64,000 nt of DNA from an uncultured Prevotellaceae bacterium (GCA_905207705.1 CAJLMA010000001.1:423919-487918), one strand, 5' to 3'. Counted from the stretch's first letter, positions 53,669 to 63,111 are shown. Made by a program: numbers and translations. Notes: generated from the letters alone by a model not told the origin.

Positions 53669-54607
53669 TTAAACCAATGCACTGCCTTGAACGACCTTAT
53701 CGCGTCGGATGGCATTATTTAGCAAATTGGTGAATTCATAATTTTTCAATCCCCACCGAGGCGACAATAGCAACTCGTCGGGCGATTGAGATGTGAACCG
53801 TTCTATAGCAATGGATGGAGTTACATGTTTTATAAAATCCAAGCACAAGCCTATATATTCTTCTACCGACCATTGCTTCACGCTTAATTCGCCGGCACTC
53901 ACTTGACGGGCAAGCCGTGTTCCCTTAATGAGCTGCAACTGGTGCAATTTAATCGTTGACAAAGGCAGTCGAGATAATCTCTCGGCCGTTGAGAGCAGCA
54001 TCCGTTCATCCTCACCGGGCAACCCTGCAATTATATGCACTCCGCACAATATGCCGGCATCGGCAGTACGATTTATGGCATCAACGCTGTCTTGCCATGA
54101 ATGCCCACGGTTAATCGCTTCCAAAGTGGTGTCGAACGAAGATTCCACTCCATACTCGACAAGCACAAACACTCTCTTGGACATGTCAGAAAGATAATCC
54201 AGCAAATCGTCGGGCATGCAATCGGGACGAGTACCTATAATCACTCCTTTTACTCCATCCACCGACAATGCCTCCTCATACAAATCCTTTATGCGCCCTA
54301 TTTCGCCATAAGTATTAGTATATGCTTGAAAATACGCCAAATAACGCATGTCGGGATATTTATTTGCGAAAAAACGTTTTCCTTCCGCTATTTGCAGCGT
54401 GACACTCTTCTCGCTTTTGCAATATGCCGGATTAAAAGTTTGATTATTGCAATAAGTACACCCGCCGACTCCCTTGGCACCATCACGATTGGGACAAGTA
54501 AAACCGGCATTTATAGAAATCTTCTGCACTTTGCAATCGAAATGCTCACGCAAAAATTCGCCAAAATCGCGATAACCTATACTGACATCATCTACAATCT
54601 CGCGCAT
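53669..54607 (-). CDS. TIGR01212-type radical SAM protein (YhcC-like)
   Basis: A 312-residue radical SAM protein. It has the family pattern TCPNRDG and VGGCTYCNNQTFNP (cluster cysteines), with SAM-domain motifs GVKGVIIGTRPDCMPDD and VLVEYGVESSFDTT, and CGVHIIAGLPGEDE. YhcC-like enzymes are still without a defined substrate. The 5' end overlaps aroC by 16 nt, so it belongs to the ybaK-aroC unit. It has no nearby partner gene that points to its task. Confidence 0.88.
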   Translation of the reverse strand: MREIVDDVSIGYRDFGEFLREHFDCKVQKISINAGFTCPNRDGAKGVGGCTYCNNQTFNPAYCKSEKSVTLQIAEGKRFFANKYPDMRYLAYFQAYTNTYGEIGRIKDLYEEALSVDGVKGVIIGTRPDCMPDDLLDYLSDMSKRVFVLVEYGVESSFDTTLEAINRGHSWQDSVDAINRTADAGILCGVHIIAGLPGEDERMLLSTAERLSRLPLSTIKLHQLQLIKGTRLARQVSAGELSVKQWSVEEYIGLCLDFIKHVTPSIAIERFTSQSPDELLLSPRWGLKNYEFTNLLNNAIRRDKVVQGSALV

Positions 54608-55671
54608 CGGCCTTGAAGATAAAAATCCAACATTACCATTGCCGCCATAGCCTCAACGATAGGGACTGCACGAGGCAACACACATGGATCATGGCGTCCT
54701 TTGGCTTTCAATACAGCAGCATTACCATTTCGATCCACAGTATCAACATCCTTCAACAAAGTAGCCACCGGCTTAAATGCCACTCTGAAATATATGTCCT
54801 GCCCGTTTGAAATGCCACCTTGGATTCCGCCCGAATTATTTGATGTTGTGGAGATGCGCCCATCATTACCGGCAATGAAATTATCTATCACTTCACTTCC
54901 ACGACATTTGGCAAAATCAAATCCGAGTCCATACTCAAATCCTTTTGCAGCATTTATTCCTAACATTGCCGCGCCAAGTGCTGCATGTAGTTTGTCAAAG
55001 ACCGGCTCCCCAAGTCCGGCAGGGACACCGGTGACAACACCTGTAATCACTCCGCCTATCGTGTCGCCATCGGCTTTTACTTGCGCTATCAATTCATGCA
55101 TTTCCTCGGCCTTGACCTTGTCGGGACAACGCACGTCATTCTTCTCTATCTCAGCCCTATCATAAATACGGTAATCACGTTCAAGCTCAATATTCCCTAC
55201 TTGCGAAGTATAGGCATACACATCAATGCCCAGATGCGCAAGTATCTGCTTGGCAAAAGCTCCGCCCACGACACGCGCAGCGGTTTCCCTTGCCGATGAG
55301 CGGCCTCCGCCCCTGTAATCCCGTAAGCCATATTTTTTGTCATAGGTAAAATCGGCATGAGAGGGTCTGTATGTATCCTTTATGTTAGAATAATCGGCAG
55401 AGTGATGATTTTCATTGTATATTACAAATCCTAACGGTGTTCCGGTCGTTTTCCCTTCAAACAGCCCCGAGAGCACATGTACACTGTCCGATTCTTTACG
55501 AGCCGTGACGATAGCCGATTGCCCAGGACGCCGGCGGTCAAGTTCATTTTGGACCATTTCCAGATTTATTGGCACTCCTGCCGGCATCCCGTCAATGATT
55601 CCTCCTATGGCGTCGCCGTGCGACTCACCGAACGTAGTCAGCTTGAATATTTTACCTATTGTGTTACTCAT
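54592..55671 (-). CDS. aroC: Chorismate synthase
   Basis: The 359-residue enzyme makes chorismate from EPSP with reduced FMN. Signatures: GKIFKLTTFGESHGDAIGG (about 5-23), the GGGRSSARETAARVVGGAFA loop, EYGLGFDFAKCRGSE, SNNSGGIQGGISNGQDI, and RHDPCVLPRAVPIVEAM. All fit the family and the length is normal. The start is the ATG at 55671 (MSNTIG). It comes 24 nt after ybaK and overlaps the radical SAM gene by 16 nt. Confidence 0.97.
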   Translation of the reverse strand: MSNTIGKIFKLTTFGESHGDAIGGIIDGMPAGVPINLEMVQNELDRRRPGQSAIVTARKESDSVHVLSGLFEGKTTGTPLGFVIYNENHHSADYSNIKDTYRPSHADFTYDKKYGLRDYRGGGRSSARETAARVVGGAFAKQILAHLGIDVYAYTSQVGNIELERDYRIYDRAEIEKNDVRCPDKVKAEEMHELIAQVKADGDTIGGVITGVVTGVPAGLGEPVFDKLHAALGAAMLGINAAKGFEYGLGFDFAKCRGSEVIDNFIAGNDGRISTTSNNSGGIQGGISNGQDIYFRVAFKPVATLLKDVDTVDRNGNAAVLKAKGRHDPCVLPRAVPIVEAMAAMVMLDFYLQGRCARL

Positions 55672-55695
55672 AACCTGCATAATTTTATTGGGAAA

Positions 55696-56196
55696 TCACT
55701 CCTCGGCCTTGGATTCGTATGCCGTCAAAGCAGCAAGCGTGCCGCGAACATATTTCACGAGTTCGCTCGGATTAATTTTCAATTGCAAACCTCTTACTCC
55801 TGCGCTTACATAAATATAATCAAACTGTACGCACGACTCGTCAAAATAAGTCGGGAACGCCTTTTTCATCCCTATCGGCGAACATCCTCCACGAATGTAA
55901 CCCGTAGTGGGCAACAAATCCTTCATTGGAATCAAGTCCACTTTTTTGTTTCCCGACACTTTTGCCGCCTTTTTTAAGTCTACCTCCTCGTCTCCGGGTA
56001 TCACACACACGAAGTATCCACTTTTTTCTCCATGCAACACAAGGGTCTTGAACACTTGCTTGATATTTTCTCCAAGCTGGTCGGCTATGTGAGTGGCCGC
56101 AAGATCATTCTCGTCAACCACATAAGGGACAAGCTCATACGTTATCTTAGCACGGTCGAGCAATCTTGCCGCATTTGTTTTATTAATTCCAGACAT
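55696..56196 (-). CDS. ybaK: Cys-tRNA(Pro) deacylase YbaK/EbsC
   Basis: A 166-residue trans-editing enzyme of the YbaK family, related to the editing domain of prolyl-tRNA synthetase. It removes Cys from Cys-tRNA-Pro in characterised members. Seen are KTNAARLLDRAKITYELVPY, IKQVFKTLVLHG (catalytic-type Lys), VSGNKKVDLI and YIRGGCSPIGMKKAFPTYFD. Length is normal. It is the first gene of a three-gene unit with a good promoter. Confidence 0.95.
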   Translation of the reverse strand: MSGINKTNAARLLDRAKITYELVPYVVDENDLAATHIADQLGENIKQVFKTLVLHGEKSGYFVCVIPGDEEVDLKKAAKVSGNKKVDLIPMKDLLPTTGYIRGGCSPIGMKKAFPTYFDESCVQFDYIYVSAGVRGLQLKINPSELVKYVRGTLAALTAYESKAEE

Positions 56197-56218
56197 GATA
56201 AAATCTCCCTTTATGTCG

Positions 56219-56250
56219 CAAAAATACTATTTTCCATGTTTATCGCAAAA
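56219..56250 (-). promoter_or_regulatory. Promoter of ybaK-aroC
   Basis: TTTTG at 56250-56246, 19 nt, TATTTTTG at 56226-56219 on the minus strand; 22 nt before the ybaK ATG. Confidence 0.75.
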
Positions 56251-56275
56251 CCGCTGGCGACCTTTCGCGCATGAA

Positions 56276-56308
56276 ACAAAAAGAGAGATGACATTGAAGC
56301 CACCTCTC
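56276..56308 (-). terminator. Terminator of rho
   Basis: GAGAGGTG pairs with CATCTCTC (one G-U pair), then TTTTTG on the minus strand; about 30 nt after the rho stop. It overlaps the upstream edge of the ybaK promoter region. Confidence 0.75.
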
Positions 56309-56336
56309 ATATATACAATTAAAGCTATGATAAATA

Positions 56337-58400
56337 TCAATCATTCATCGTCAAAAGCAATTCTTCATTTGATCGGGTGCGTTCCATACGATCTTTAATG
56401 AATTCCATCGCTTCTATCGAATTGCGGTCGCTCAAGAATCGGCGCAATATCCACATCCTGTTCAATGTTTCACGCGACAATAACAAGTCATCGCGACGAG
56501 TGCTTGAAGCCATGATGTCAACCGACGGGAATATGCGTTTGTTAGACAACTTACGGTCAAGCTGCAACTCCATATTACCCGTACCCTTGAACTCCTCAAA
56601 GATTACTTCATCCATCTTCGAGCCAGTTTCAATCAATGCCGTGGCTATGATTGTCAAGCTACCGCCGTTCTCTATGTTTCGCGCAGCACCAAAGAACCGC
56701 TTCGGCTTCTGCAACGCATTGGCATCCACACCACCCGACAAGATTTTACCTGATGCCGGAGACACTGTGTTATAAGCTCGTGCAAGACGGGTAATGGAAT
56801 CGAGCAAAATCACTACATCATGGCCGCATTCAACCATGCGTTTGGCCTTCTCAAGCACAAGGCCGGCAATCTTGACATGACGTTCTGCCGGCTCGTCAAA
56901 AGTTGATGCTATTACTTCGGCATTTACGCTGCGAGCCATGTCGGTCACTTCTTCAGGACGCTCGTCTATGAGAAGGATTATCATGTAAGTCTCAGGGTGG
57001 TTCTCCGATATGGCATTTGCTATATCCTTCAACAACACTGTCTTACCGGTTTTAGGAGGAGCAACTATAAGTCCACGCTGGCCTTTTCCTATCGGAGCAA
57101 ACATATCAACAATACGAGTCGATATGTTACAAGTTGTGCCACTCGTCAAGTCAAACTTTTCATTCGGGAAAAGCGGCACAAGATGTTCAAAAGGAATGCG
57201 GTCGCGCACATATTCCGGAGTACGTCCGTTAATTAAATCGACACTACACAATGGAAAATATTTTTCACCCTCTTTAGGCGGACGGATAGGGCCTTCTACC
57301 ACATCGCCGGTTTTCAACCCGTTTAATTTTATTTGGCTTTGCGACACATATATATCATCGGGAGAAGTCAAGTAATTATAATCCGACGATCTCAAGAAAC
57401 CATATCCGTCGGGCATGACTTCCAGCACGCCGGTACCGTGCAAAATACCCTCAAAATTAAATGGCTCTTCTATGGCTTTGGCCTCGGCCGGCAACATTGC
57501 AGCCTGCTTGGCTGTATTTTTTGAGTATCGACCTTTCTTTGTTTGTTCATTTTTAGGCTGCGGCTCTGCTTTGGGTTCTTGAATTATTATCGGAGCCTTT
57601 GCAGCCTCTTCGGCAGCCCTTTGAGCTTCCTCGGCAGCCTTGCGTGCTGCTTCTTCCCGCTCTTGCTGGCTTCGTGGCTTAAAAGTCTTTCTCGCGCCGG
57701 TGTTGAAGAAAGAATCAAGTGAGAACGAAGGTTTCTTCACCTCTGCCGTCTGTTGCGATTGCCCATCTTCGGGAGTCTTTGCAGTCTTATCCTCTGGGGC
57801 TTGACCATCACCGGCATTTTGCGACATTGCGGCAATTTGCGTCTTGTTATCTTCATCCTGCTGCAAAGCAATTGTCACTTCCTTTATGATAGTGTCATTA
57901 CGCTTTGCCGAATCTATCGCTGTTGCAGCCTCATTTATTTGAAGCTGATTTTCATTTTCTTCCATTGTTTTGCTCTTGCGTGATTTTTTTTGTTTTGGCT
58001 GTTTAGCAGGCTTGTCGTTTTCAGATGCCGTCTTTTCGTCCAATGCCACTTTATCGTTGCTCACCTTCGACTTCTTGTTTTTCTTGACAGCCGCGTCCTT
58101 CTTAACGGCTGCATCCTTTTCTACTACAGCCACGCCGTCGTTCTTGTCTTTGTCGCTATTATTTTCGGTCGATGATGTATTGGAATCTTTTTTTGCCTTG
58201 GCCTTTGACTTCGCCGAGCGTTTTTTGCGTTCCGGCATATTGGCAGCCGAAGCCTTCGAGCTATCTATCGCTTGCTGGTCTAATATGGTATATATCAAGT
58301 CATCTTGGCTTAAATCGTCAATCTTACTTATGCCCATAGACTCGGCAATAGCTTTCAACTCCGATTGATTCATCGAATTTAATTCTGAAATAGTGTACAT
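56337..58400 (-). CDS. rho: Transcription termination factor Rho with large disordered insertion
   Basis: A 687-residue hexameric RNA helicase, about 270 residues longer than E. coli Rho. The Rho_N helical domain is at 1-45 (MYTISELNSMNQSELKAIAE). A Lys/Ser/Glu/Ala-rich stretch (about 50-300), with repeats such as EEAARKAAEEAQRAAEEAAK, has no hydrophobic pattern and looks disordered. The RNA-binding fold resumes with GVLEVMPDGYGFLRSSDYNY. Walker A APPKTGKTVLLKDIA (about 442) and later R-loop and Q-loop regions are intact. Such insertions are typical in Bacteroidetes, and in B. thetaiotaomicron one has been tied to phase separation in the gut. It has a roughly 180-nt leader. Confidence 0.95.
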   Translation of the reverse strand: MYTISELNSMNQSELKAIAESMGISKIDDLSQDDLIYTILDQQAIDSSKASAANMPERKKRSAKSKAKAKKDSNTSSTENNSDKDKNDGVAVVEKDAAVKKDAAVKKNKKSKVSNDKVALDEKTASENDKPAKQPKQKKSRKSKTMEENENQLQINEAATAIDSAKRNDTIIKEVTIALQQDEDNKTQIAAMSQNAGDGQAPEDKTAKTPEDGQSQQTAEVKKPSFSLDSFFNTGARKTFKPRSQQEREEAARKAAEEAQRAAEEAAKAPIIIQEPKAEPQPKNEQTKKGRYSKNTAKQAAMLPAEAKAIEEPFNFEGILHGTGVLEVMPDGYGFLRSSDYNYLTSPDDIYVSQSQIKLNGLKTGDVVEGPIRPPKEGEKYFPLCSVDLINGRTPEYVRDRIPFEHLVPLFPNEKFDLTSGTTCNISTRIVDMFAPIGKGQRGLIVAPPKTGKTVLLKDIANAISENHPETYMIILLIDERPEEVTDMARSVNAEVIASTFDEPAERHVKIAGLVLEKAKRMVECGHDVVILLDSITRLARAYNTVSPASGKILSGGVDANALQKPKRFFGAARNIENGGSLTIIATALIETGSKMDEVIFEEFKGTGNMELQLDRKLSNKRIFPSVDIMASSTRRDDLLLSRETLNRMWILRRFLSDRNSIEAMEFIKDRMERTRSNEELLLTMND

Positions 58401-58426
58401 ATATTATGAAATACAGTATTACAACA

Positions 58427-58449
58427 GGCATGATTAATCTCATCATGCC
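58427..58449 (-). promoter_or_regulatory. Hairpin in the rho leader
   Basis: GGCATGA and TCATGCC form a 7-bp stem 27 nt before the rho ATG. A smaller stem ACGCA/TGCGT follows upstream at 58455-58472. Rho genes are often controlled by their own product at the leader, but no rut site can be proven here. Confidence 0.4.
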
Positions 58450-58586
58450 ACTGCACGCACGACGGCATGCGTAACTTTTGACAAAATAATTTGTGTTTAG
58501 AAAAATTTAATTCCGATTGGAAAAGCCGTCACCGCATTTTTTGGCGTAGGATTGCAACGGAAACAGCCTTATTTTGAATTGCTGTG

Positions 58587-58594
58587 CAAATATA
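58587..58594 (-). promoter_or_regulatory. -7 box of the rho promoter
   Basis: TATATTTG on the minus strand. Transcription from it would give a leader of about 180 nt before rho. No clear -33 box. Confidence 0.5.
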
Positions 58595-58668
58595 GTAATT
58601 TTTATTTATCCTAAAAACTCTTTAATACTTTTGAATAAAACTTTTCTTCCAAAGTTGCCGCTTTCAGC

Positions 58669-60036
58669 TCACGACAGCTCCATGCAATACACATACTCGT
58701 CATCGTCGCCTACACGGTACAATTCTCCGGCCCGGCATCCGAGTACCCATATTATATCACCATCGGCTTCAAGCATCAAGCAACTATGCTTTCGCGACTC
58801 ATCAAACTTCAAATCACTGAACAAGTCACTTATGAGACGACTGCGCCCTTTCATTCCAAACGGCTTAAAACGGTCTCCTTGTCTCCAATGGCGCAACACG
58901 ACATTTTTGCATTCACCCAATTTTGCACTGAAACACACTCGATTACGGCCGTCACAAGACTTTAGGTCAAATTCCGACTTCCGCAATAATGAGATTTTCA
59001 GATTCACAGGTTCTTGAATTTCCGACATCGACAAGTCCACTGCATAATCACGCTCGTCGTTAAAATTTTCATTCGCTTCTAGTATCTCGAGCTTACCACG
59101 GTCAATGTATGCCACATACCTGCCTGCATAGAAACGCTTGCCTGTGACATTATCCCGACAACTGTAAGTTTCAAGAATCAAGTTACTCTGTGTTGAATTA
59201 AAACCATAATCTTTCAAGATATAATAAAGCAATGCACCCGCGCCTCTGACACCCAACAAACGCTCCATGTCTATTTTCAACAAAATGCCACGCTCTCCTT
59301 TACTTACAAGCGTATCAAGCTTCTCACCTACAAGTCCTTCATACAATTCATTGCATGAATACAAATTACTAATCGACTTCACAAGCGTCGTCATTGCCCC
59401 GGGGAAACATTTTTCAATGACAGGCAATACAATGTTTCGCAGCTTGTTTCGCTTTACATCACTCTCGGCATTCGTGCTGTCAACCACATAGTCTTGACCC
59501 GATTGACGCAAATAATCTTCAATATCGGCTCTCGATACACATAACAAGGGGCGTACCACATTCCCATTTATAGGCTTGATTCCTGCCACTCCGGTTATTC
59601 CTGTGCCACGCAACAGATTCAAGAAAAGGGTCTCCACATTGTCATTACTGTGATGAGCCACAGCTATACACTTGCAACATTTGGCAACCCGTTCCTGCTC
59701 AAACCACTCATACCGCAATTCCCTACAAGCCATTTCAACCGACACTCCTTTTTCCTTGACATAGGCAGCAACATCAAAATCCCTCACAAGTAACTTAATG
59801 TCAAGTCGTTGGCAAAATTCTCGCACAAACCGTTCGTCGCGCATAGATTCCTCTCCGCGCAAATGAAAATTGCAATGCACGGCAACACATTCACATCCGA
59901 TTTCATGCAATACCATCAAAAGGGCCACCGAATCGGCACCGCCACTCAAGGCAACCAGTACCTTATCACCTTCTTTTAACAACGACTCCCGATTTATGAA
60001 ACTTTTTATCTTGCTGACAAATTCACACCTTTCCAT
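58669..60036 (-). CDS. tilS: tRNA(Ile)-lysidine synthetase
   Basis: The 455-residue enzyme puts lysine on C34 of tRNA-Ile(CAU), changing its reading from AUG to AUA. The N-terminal PP-loop ATPase has VLVALSGGADSVALLM (residues 26-41) and CVAVHCNFHLRGEESMRDE; CIAVAHHSNDNVETLFLNLL and RPLLCVSRADIEDYLRQSG follow. The C-terminal domain has the TilS_C pattern (DRFKPFGMKGRSRLISDLF). The start at 60036 is chosen because the -7 box lies at 60048-60041, 4 nt upstream, and because the region upstream of it is non-coding repeat. Confidence 0.94.
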   Translation of the reverse strand: MERCEFVSKIKSFINRESLLKEGDKVLVALSGGADSVALLMVLHEIGCECVAVHCNFHLRGEESMRDERFVREFCQRLDIKLLVRDFDVAAYVKEKGVSVEMACRELRYEWFEQERVAKCCKCIAVAHHSNDNVETLFLNLLRGTGITGVAGIKPINGNVVRPLLCVSRADIEDYLRQSGQDYVVDSTNAESDVKRNKLRNIVLPVIEKCFPGAMTTLVKSISNLYSCNELYEGLVGEKLDTLVSKGERGILLKIDMERLLGVRGAGALLYYILKDYGFNSTQSNLILETYSCRDNVTGKRFYAGRYVAYIDRGKLEILEANENFNDERDYAVDLSMSEIQEPVNLKISLLRKSEFDLKSCDGRNRVCFSAKLGECKNVVLRHWRQGDRFKPFGMKGRSRLISDLFSDLKFDESRKHSCLMLEADGDIIWVLGCRAGELYRVGDDDEYVYCMELS

Positions 60037-60040
60037 GTTG

Positions 60041-60048
60041 CAAAAATA
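60041..60048 (-). promoter_or_regulatory. -7 box of the tilS promoter
   Basis: TATTTTTG on the minus strand, ending 4 nt before the tilS ATG, as at ruvX. A TTG is 15 nt upstream rather than the usual 19-20. It lies at the edge of the 79-bp repeat. Confidence 0.5.
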
Positions 60049-60176
60049 GTGAAAGTCGAGTGCAATGGAAAAATAAGCCTGCTTATTTTTAACACTGCCG
60101 AGACGCATCCTATTTTATCCAAAAATAGCGAAAGGCGAGCGCAATCATAAAATAAGCTTGCTTATTTTTCACCCTG
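60041..60176. repeat. Tandem 79-bp-period repeat with a palindrome
   Basis: Two copies start at 60041 and 60120, agreeing at 48 of the first 57 positions. Each begins CAAAAATAG (a TATTTTTG box on the minus strand), then GAAAG-CGAG-GCAAT, then the perfect palindrome AAAATAAGC-N2-GCTTATTTT (60070-60090 and 60149-60169). The copies are not coding in either strand. They may be a stepwise promoter/operator or a copy of a dispersed Bacteroidales intergenic element. Confidence 0.8.
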
Positions 60177-60280
60177 TCTGTTCAAAAACATACGATGATT
60201 ATTGTAACATCCATTTTAATTTTATAATTTAGCATCGTGCACTTTTTTGTTTGCAAACCTTTACTAAAACCTCACAAAAT

Positions 60281-63010
60281 ATGAAAAACATTTACTTTAC
60301 CATATTTTTGAGCTGCATCTTTCTCACGCTAAAGAGTGAAAACGTTTCCGGTCTGCTAAAGAGCCGGCTTGATGACCAACGCTATGAGTTCCCACAAGAA
60401 AAAATACACTTAACGACTGACCGCGACAATTACATGGGCGGTGACACGATTTGGTTCAGGGCATTTGTAGTCGATGCCGCAACACATCAGCAAGTATCGG
60501 CAAGCAAATACATTTATGTCGAGCTGCGCAACCCTTTCAACCAAGTGGAAACACGAGTCAAGATTATGGAACGTGACAGCATCTATGAGGGGTACATGCC
60601 GCTGTCGCTAAATATTGCCGAAGGTCCTTACATGCTGACATCCTACACCGTGTTTATGCAAAACAAAGGCGAGGCCTATTTTTTTAAGAAAACAATACCA
60701 GTGACAAGCCCTTTTTCGACCCAAGTAAGAATCGACACCCGTTTCTCAATCGACAAAAAAGAAAATACCATCGAGGCCACATTGTCTTATAACAATATCC
60801 AAAATGAAAAACATCAAAATTACGACTCGGCATGTTTTTCATTCTATAATGGCGACCAAAAACAAGACAATCGCTCGCAAGACAAAGATATCACACTGAC
60901 AATAACATCCGAACAGGCCAAATCGGGATATTTTTTAGCCGAATACGACAATTATGCCAAATACATTAAGTTGCCGGACATGTCATGCCAGTTTGATGTA
61001 AGTTTCCATCCCGAAGGTGGGTACTTGATTCCCGGGGAACCGTGCAATGTGGCTTTCAAGGGAATAGATTCGTCGGGCAACGGTGTCGACCTGACAGGAC
61101 GAATATTTGACAGCAAAAATACTGAAATAGTAAATTTCAAAAGCATTCACGCAGGCATGGGCATAGCAAGTTTCATCCCGAAGCATGGGGAAACTTATTA
61201 CGCCGAATGCCGCACAGATTCGTTAGGCACAAAAATTTTCAATTTGCCGGCTGTCGAACCTGCTGCAGCCGTTATTTCGGCAACAAACCACAATGACAGC
61301 ATCATAACGTTGCATGTAAAAGGCAACCTGCCCGACAGTGCGTTTATTTTCATACAAGAACGTGGCCAATATATTTATTCCCACCTATTGCACAAGTCCG
61401 ACAAAGTGTCATTAGATTGCTCAAACACTCCTGCCGGCATAATACAGGTATTGCTGCTCGACAAAGACATGAACACCTTGAGCGAACGCCTGCTATTTCT
61501 CAAGCAATCTGACGTTTACGACAATCTTGACATTCACATGTCAAAACCAATATATGAAAACCGCGACAAAATCAGATTGCAACTCGACTTCGACAAATCA
61601 AATTCGACAAGCGTAGGCTCCGTTGCAGTATCGGTAACAGATAATTTCTTCCATAACAAGACCTCGAGCAACGATATCGCAGCGACATTGATGCTGCAAT
61701 CAGAACTTGCCGGACACATAGAAAACGCCGGATACTATTTTCAGCATGTCGACAGCACTCGACGCATGGCACTCGACGCGTTGATGATGACACAAGGCTG
61801 GAGACGATATGACATACCTTCAACATTACGAGGAGAATACACATATCCGACTTATCCTATTGAAAAAGGGCAGGTCATAAGTGGCTCGGTGAAAAGCTTA
61901 TGGAGAAAAAAGCCACTTGCCGGGGCAAATGTGAAAGTCCTATCTGAAAATGCAGGCTTTGCAAGAGTGATAAAAACCGACAGTCTTGGGAATTTCACTT
62001 TATCGGGATTCAACCATGCCGACGGCACAAGGTACAGCCTTGAAGCCGTGAATAAAAAGGGGAAAACCGAGTTTAACTTGACAATAAACAATGATTCTTT
62101 CCCATGTATTTCTCTTATTCCGATTCACAAAACGCCAATACATGACAATGGGGATGAAACCGAATTGAATGCAGAATTGGCGAGGTTGAAAGCATCAGGA
62201 AACGTATTTAACATTATTCTTGACGAACTTGTAGTAACCAAAGTTGTCAATGATTTTGAAAACAAGGAGATTTCCGAAATTTTAGCCCAACGATCATTCG
62301 ACAGCCGTGAAATGGAGAGCAAAGGATATACATCGATAGAAGAAGTCTTGCTGCGAATAGCCGGAATTAGAATTACATCTGACGGGAACGTGACATATCG
62401 CAACGCCCCTGTCATATTCATTGCCGATGGGTTAAGCCTTATAGCTCCGACCGACGACAATGCGCTCATAGGCATTCAAGGCCCGGCAAGTGCAACCAAG
62501 GGTAGAGGATTGACTGGATTGGCCAAGGCCTCAGCAATGGCACTTGAACGTGTCAAGTCATACCCTGTTCCAAACAGTGGCATACTGGATGAAGTAGAAG
62601 CACAATATCCATTCGACATGATAGAACGAATCGACTTTTTAACTCAAAGTGAAGCATTGATATATGGAGCCGACGCTTCAATAGGCGGAGTCGTTGTCAT
62701 TACGGCCAAAGATGCAAGCCAGATAAAAGAACGACCATACGGATTAAAGACTTACAGGCCTTTGGGCTACCAAGAACCTGCCGAATTTTATTCGCCCAAA
62801 TACCCAAAAGAATTTAACAACACATCCGATGGAAGCGATTACAGAAATACGGTTTACTGGAATCCGTCAGTGGAATTTGATTCTGAAGGAAAAGCATCCG
62901 TTGAATTTTTTGCCAATGACATAAAAAATACCATCTATACTGTCAGGATTGAAGGCATTGCCGACAATGGCGAGTTAATTCAAGCCACAGGCTCCATTCG
63001 CAAGCATTAA
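60281..63010 (+). CDS. Large secreted MG2 / carboxypeptidase-regulatory / plug-domain protein
   Basis: The 909-residue protein has a signal peptide (about 1-22; a lipoprotein-like FLSC is also seen). An MG2-like beta-sandwich (about 30-150) has EKIHLTTDRDNYMGGDTIWF and a GPYMLTSYTVFMQN segment. A carboxypeptidase-regulatory-like domain (about 535-620) has ISGSVKSLWRKKPLAGANVK and TDSLGNFTLSGF, and a TonB-receptor plug-like region (about 685-800) has SIEEVLLRIAGIRITSDGNV and DMIERIDFLTQSEALIYGAD. No beta-barrel follows; it ends in ELIQATGSIRKH. MG2 proteins with a plug but no barrel are known in Bacteroidetes, with unclear roles. The start is the ATG at 60281. Confidence 0.78.
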   Translation: MKNIYFTIFLSCIFLTLKSENVSGLLKSRLDDQRYEFPQEKIHLTTDRDNYMGGDTIWFRAFVVDAATHQQVSASKYIYVELRNPFNQVETRVKIMERDSIYEGYMPLSLNIAEGPYMLTSYTVFMQNKGEAYFFKKTIPVTSPFSTQVRIDTRFSIDKKENTIEATLSYNNIQNEKHQNYDSACFSFYNGDQKQDNRSQDKDITLTITSEQAKSGYFLAEYDNYAKYIKLPDMSCQFDVSFHPEGGYLIPGEPCNVAFKGIDSSGNGVDLTGRIFDSKNTEIVNFKSIHAGMGIASFIPKHGETYYAECRTDSLGTKIFNLPAVEPAAAVISATNHNDSIITLHVKGNLPDSAFIFIQERGQYIYSHLLHKSDKVSLDCSNTPAGIIQVLLLDKDMNTLSERLLFLKQSDVYDNLDIHMSKPIYENRDKIRLQLDFDKSNSTSVGSVAVSVTDNFFHNKTSSNDIAATLMLQSELAGHIENAGYYFQHVDSTRRMALDALMMTQGWRRYDIPSTLRGEYTYPTYPIEKGQVISGSVKSLWRKKPLAGANVKVLSENAGFARVIKTDSLGNFTLSGFNHADGTRYSLEAVNKKGKTEFNLTINNDSFPCISLIPIHKTPIHDNGDETELNAELARLKASGNVFNIILDELVVTKVVNDFENKEISEILAQRSFDSREMESKGYTSIEEVLLRIAGIRITSDGNVTYRNAPVIFIADGLSLIAPTDDNALIGIQGPASATKGRGLTGLAKASAMALERVKSYPVPNSGILDEVEAQYPFDMIERIDFLTQSEALIYGADASIGGVVVITAKDASQIKERPYGLKTYRPLGYQEPAEFYSPKYPKEFNNTSDGSDYRNTVYWNPSVEFDSEGKASVEFFANDIKNTIYTVRIEGIADNGELIQATGSIRKH

Positions 63011-63111
63011 CAATGAAAGCAACTAAAAAATATTACATTTTTGCGATTTTAAAATTAATTTATAATTTTACAGCGGTTATAAATGTAATCTGCTAATTTA
63101 TACGCCGTTTT

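Noticed and set aside
60041..60176. The tandem repeat as a CRISPR array or insertion-sequence end
   Set aside because: Only two imperfect copies with a 79-bp period, no unique spacers of uniform length, no transposase and no target duplications.
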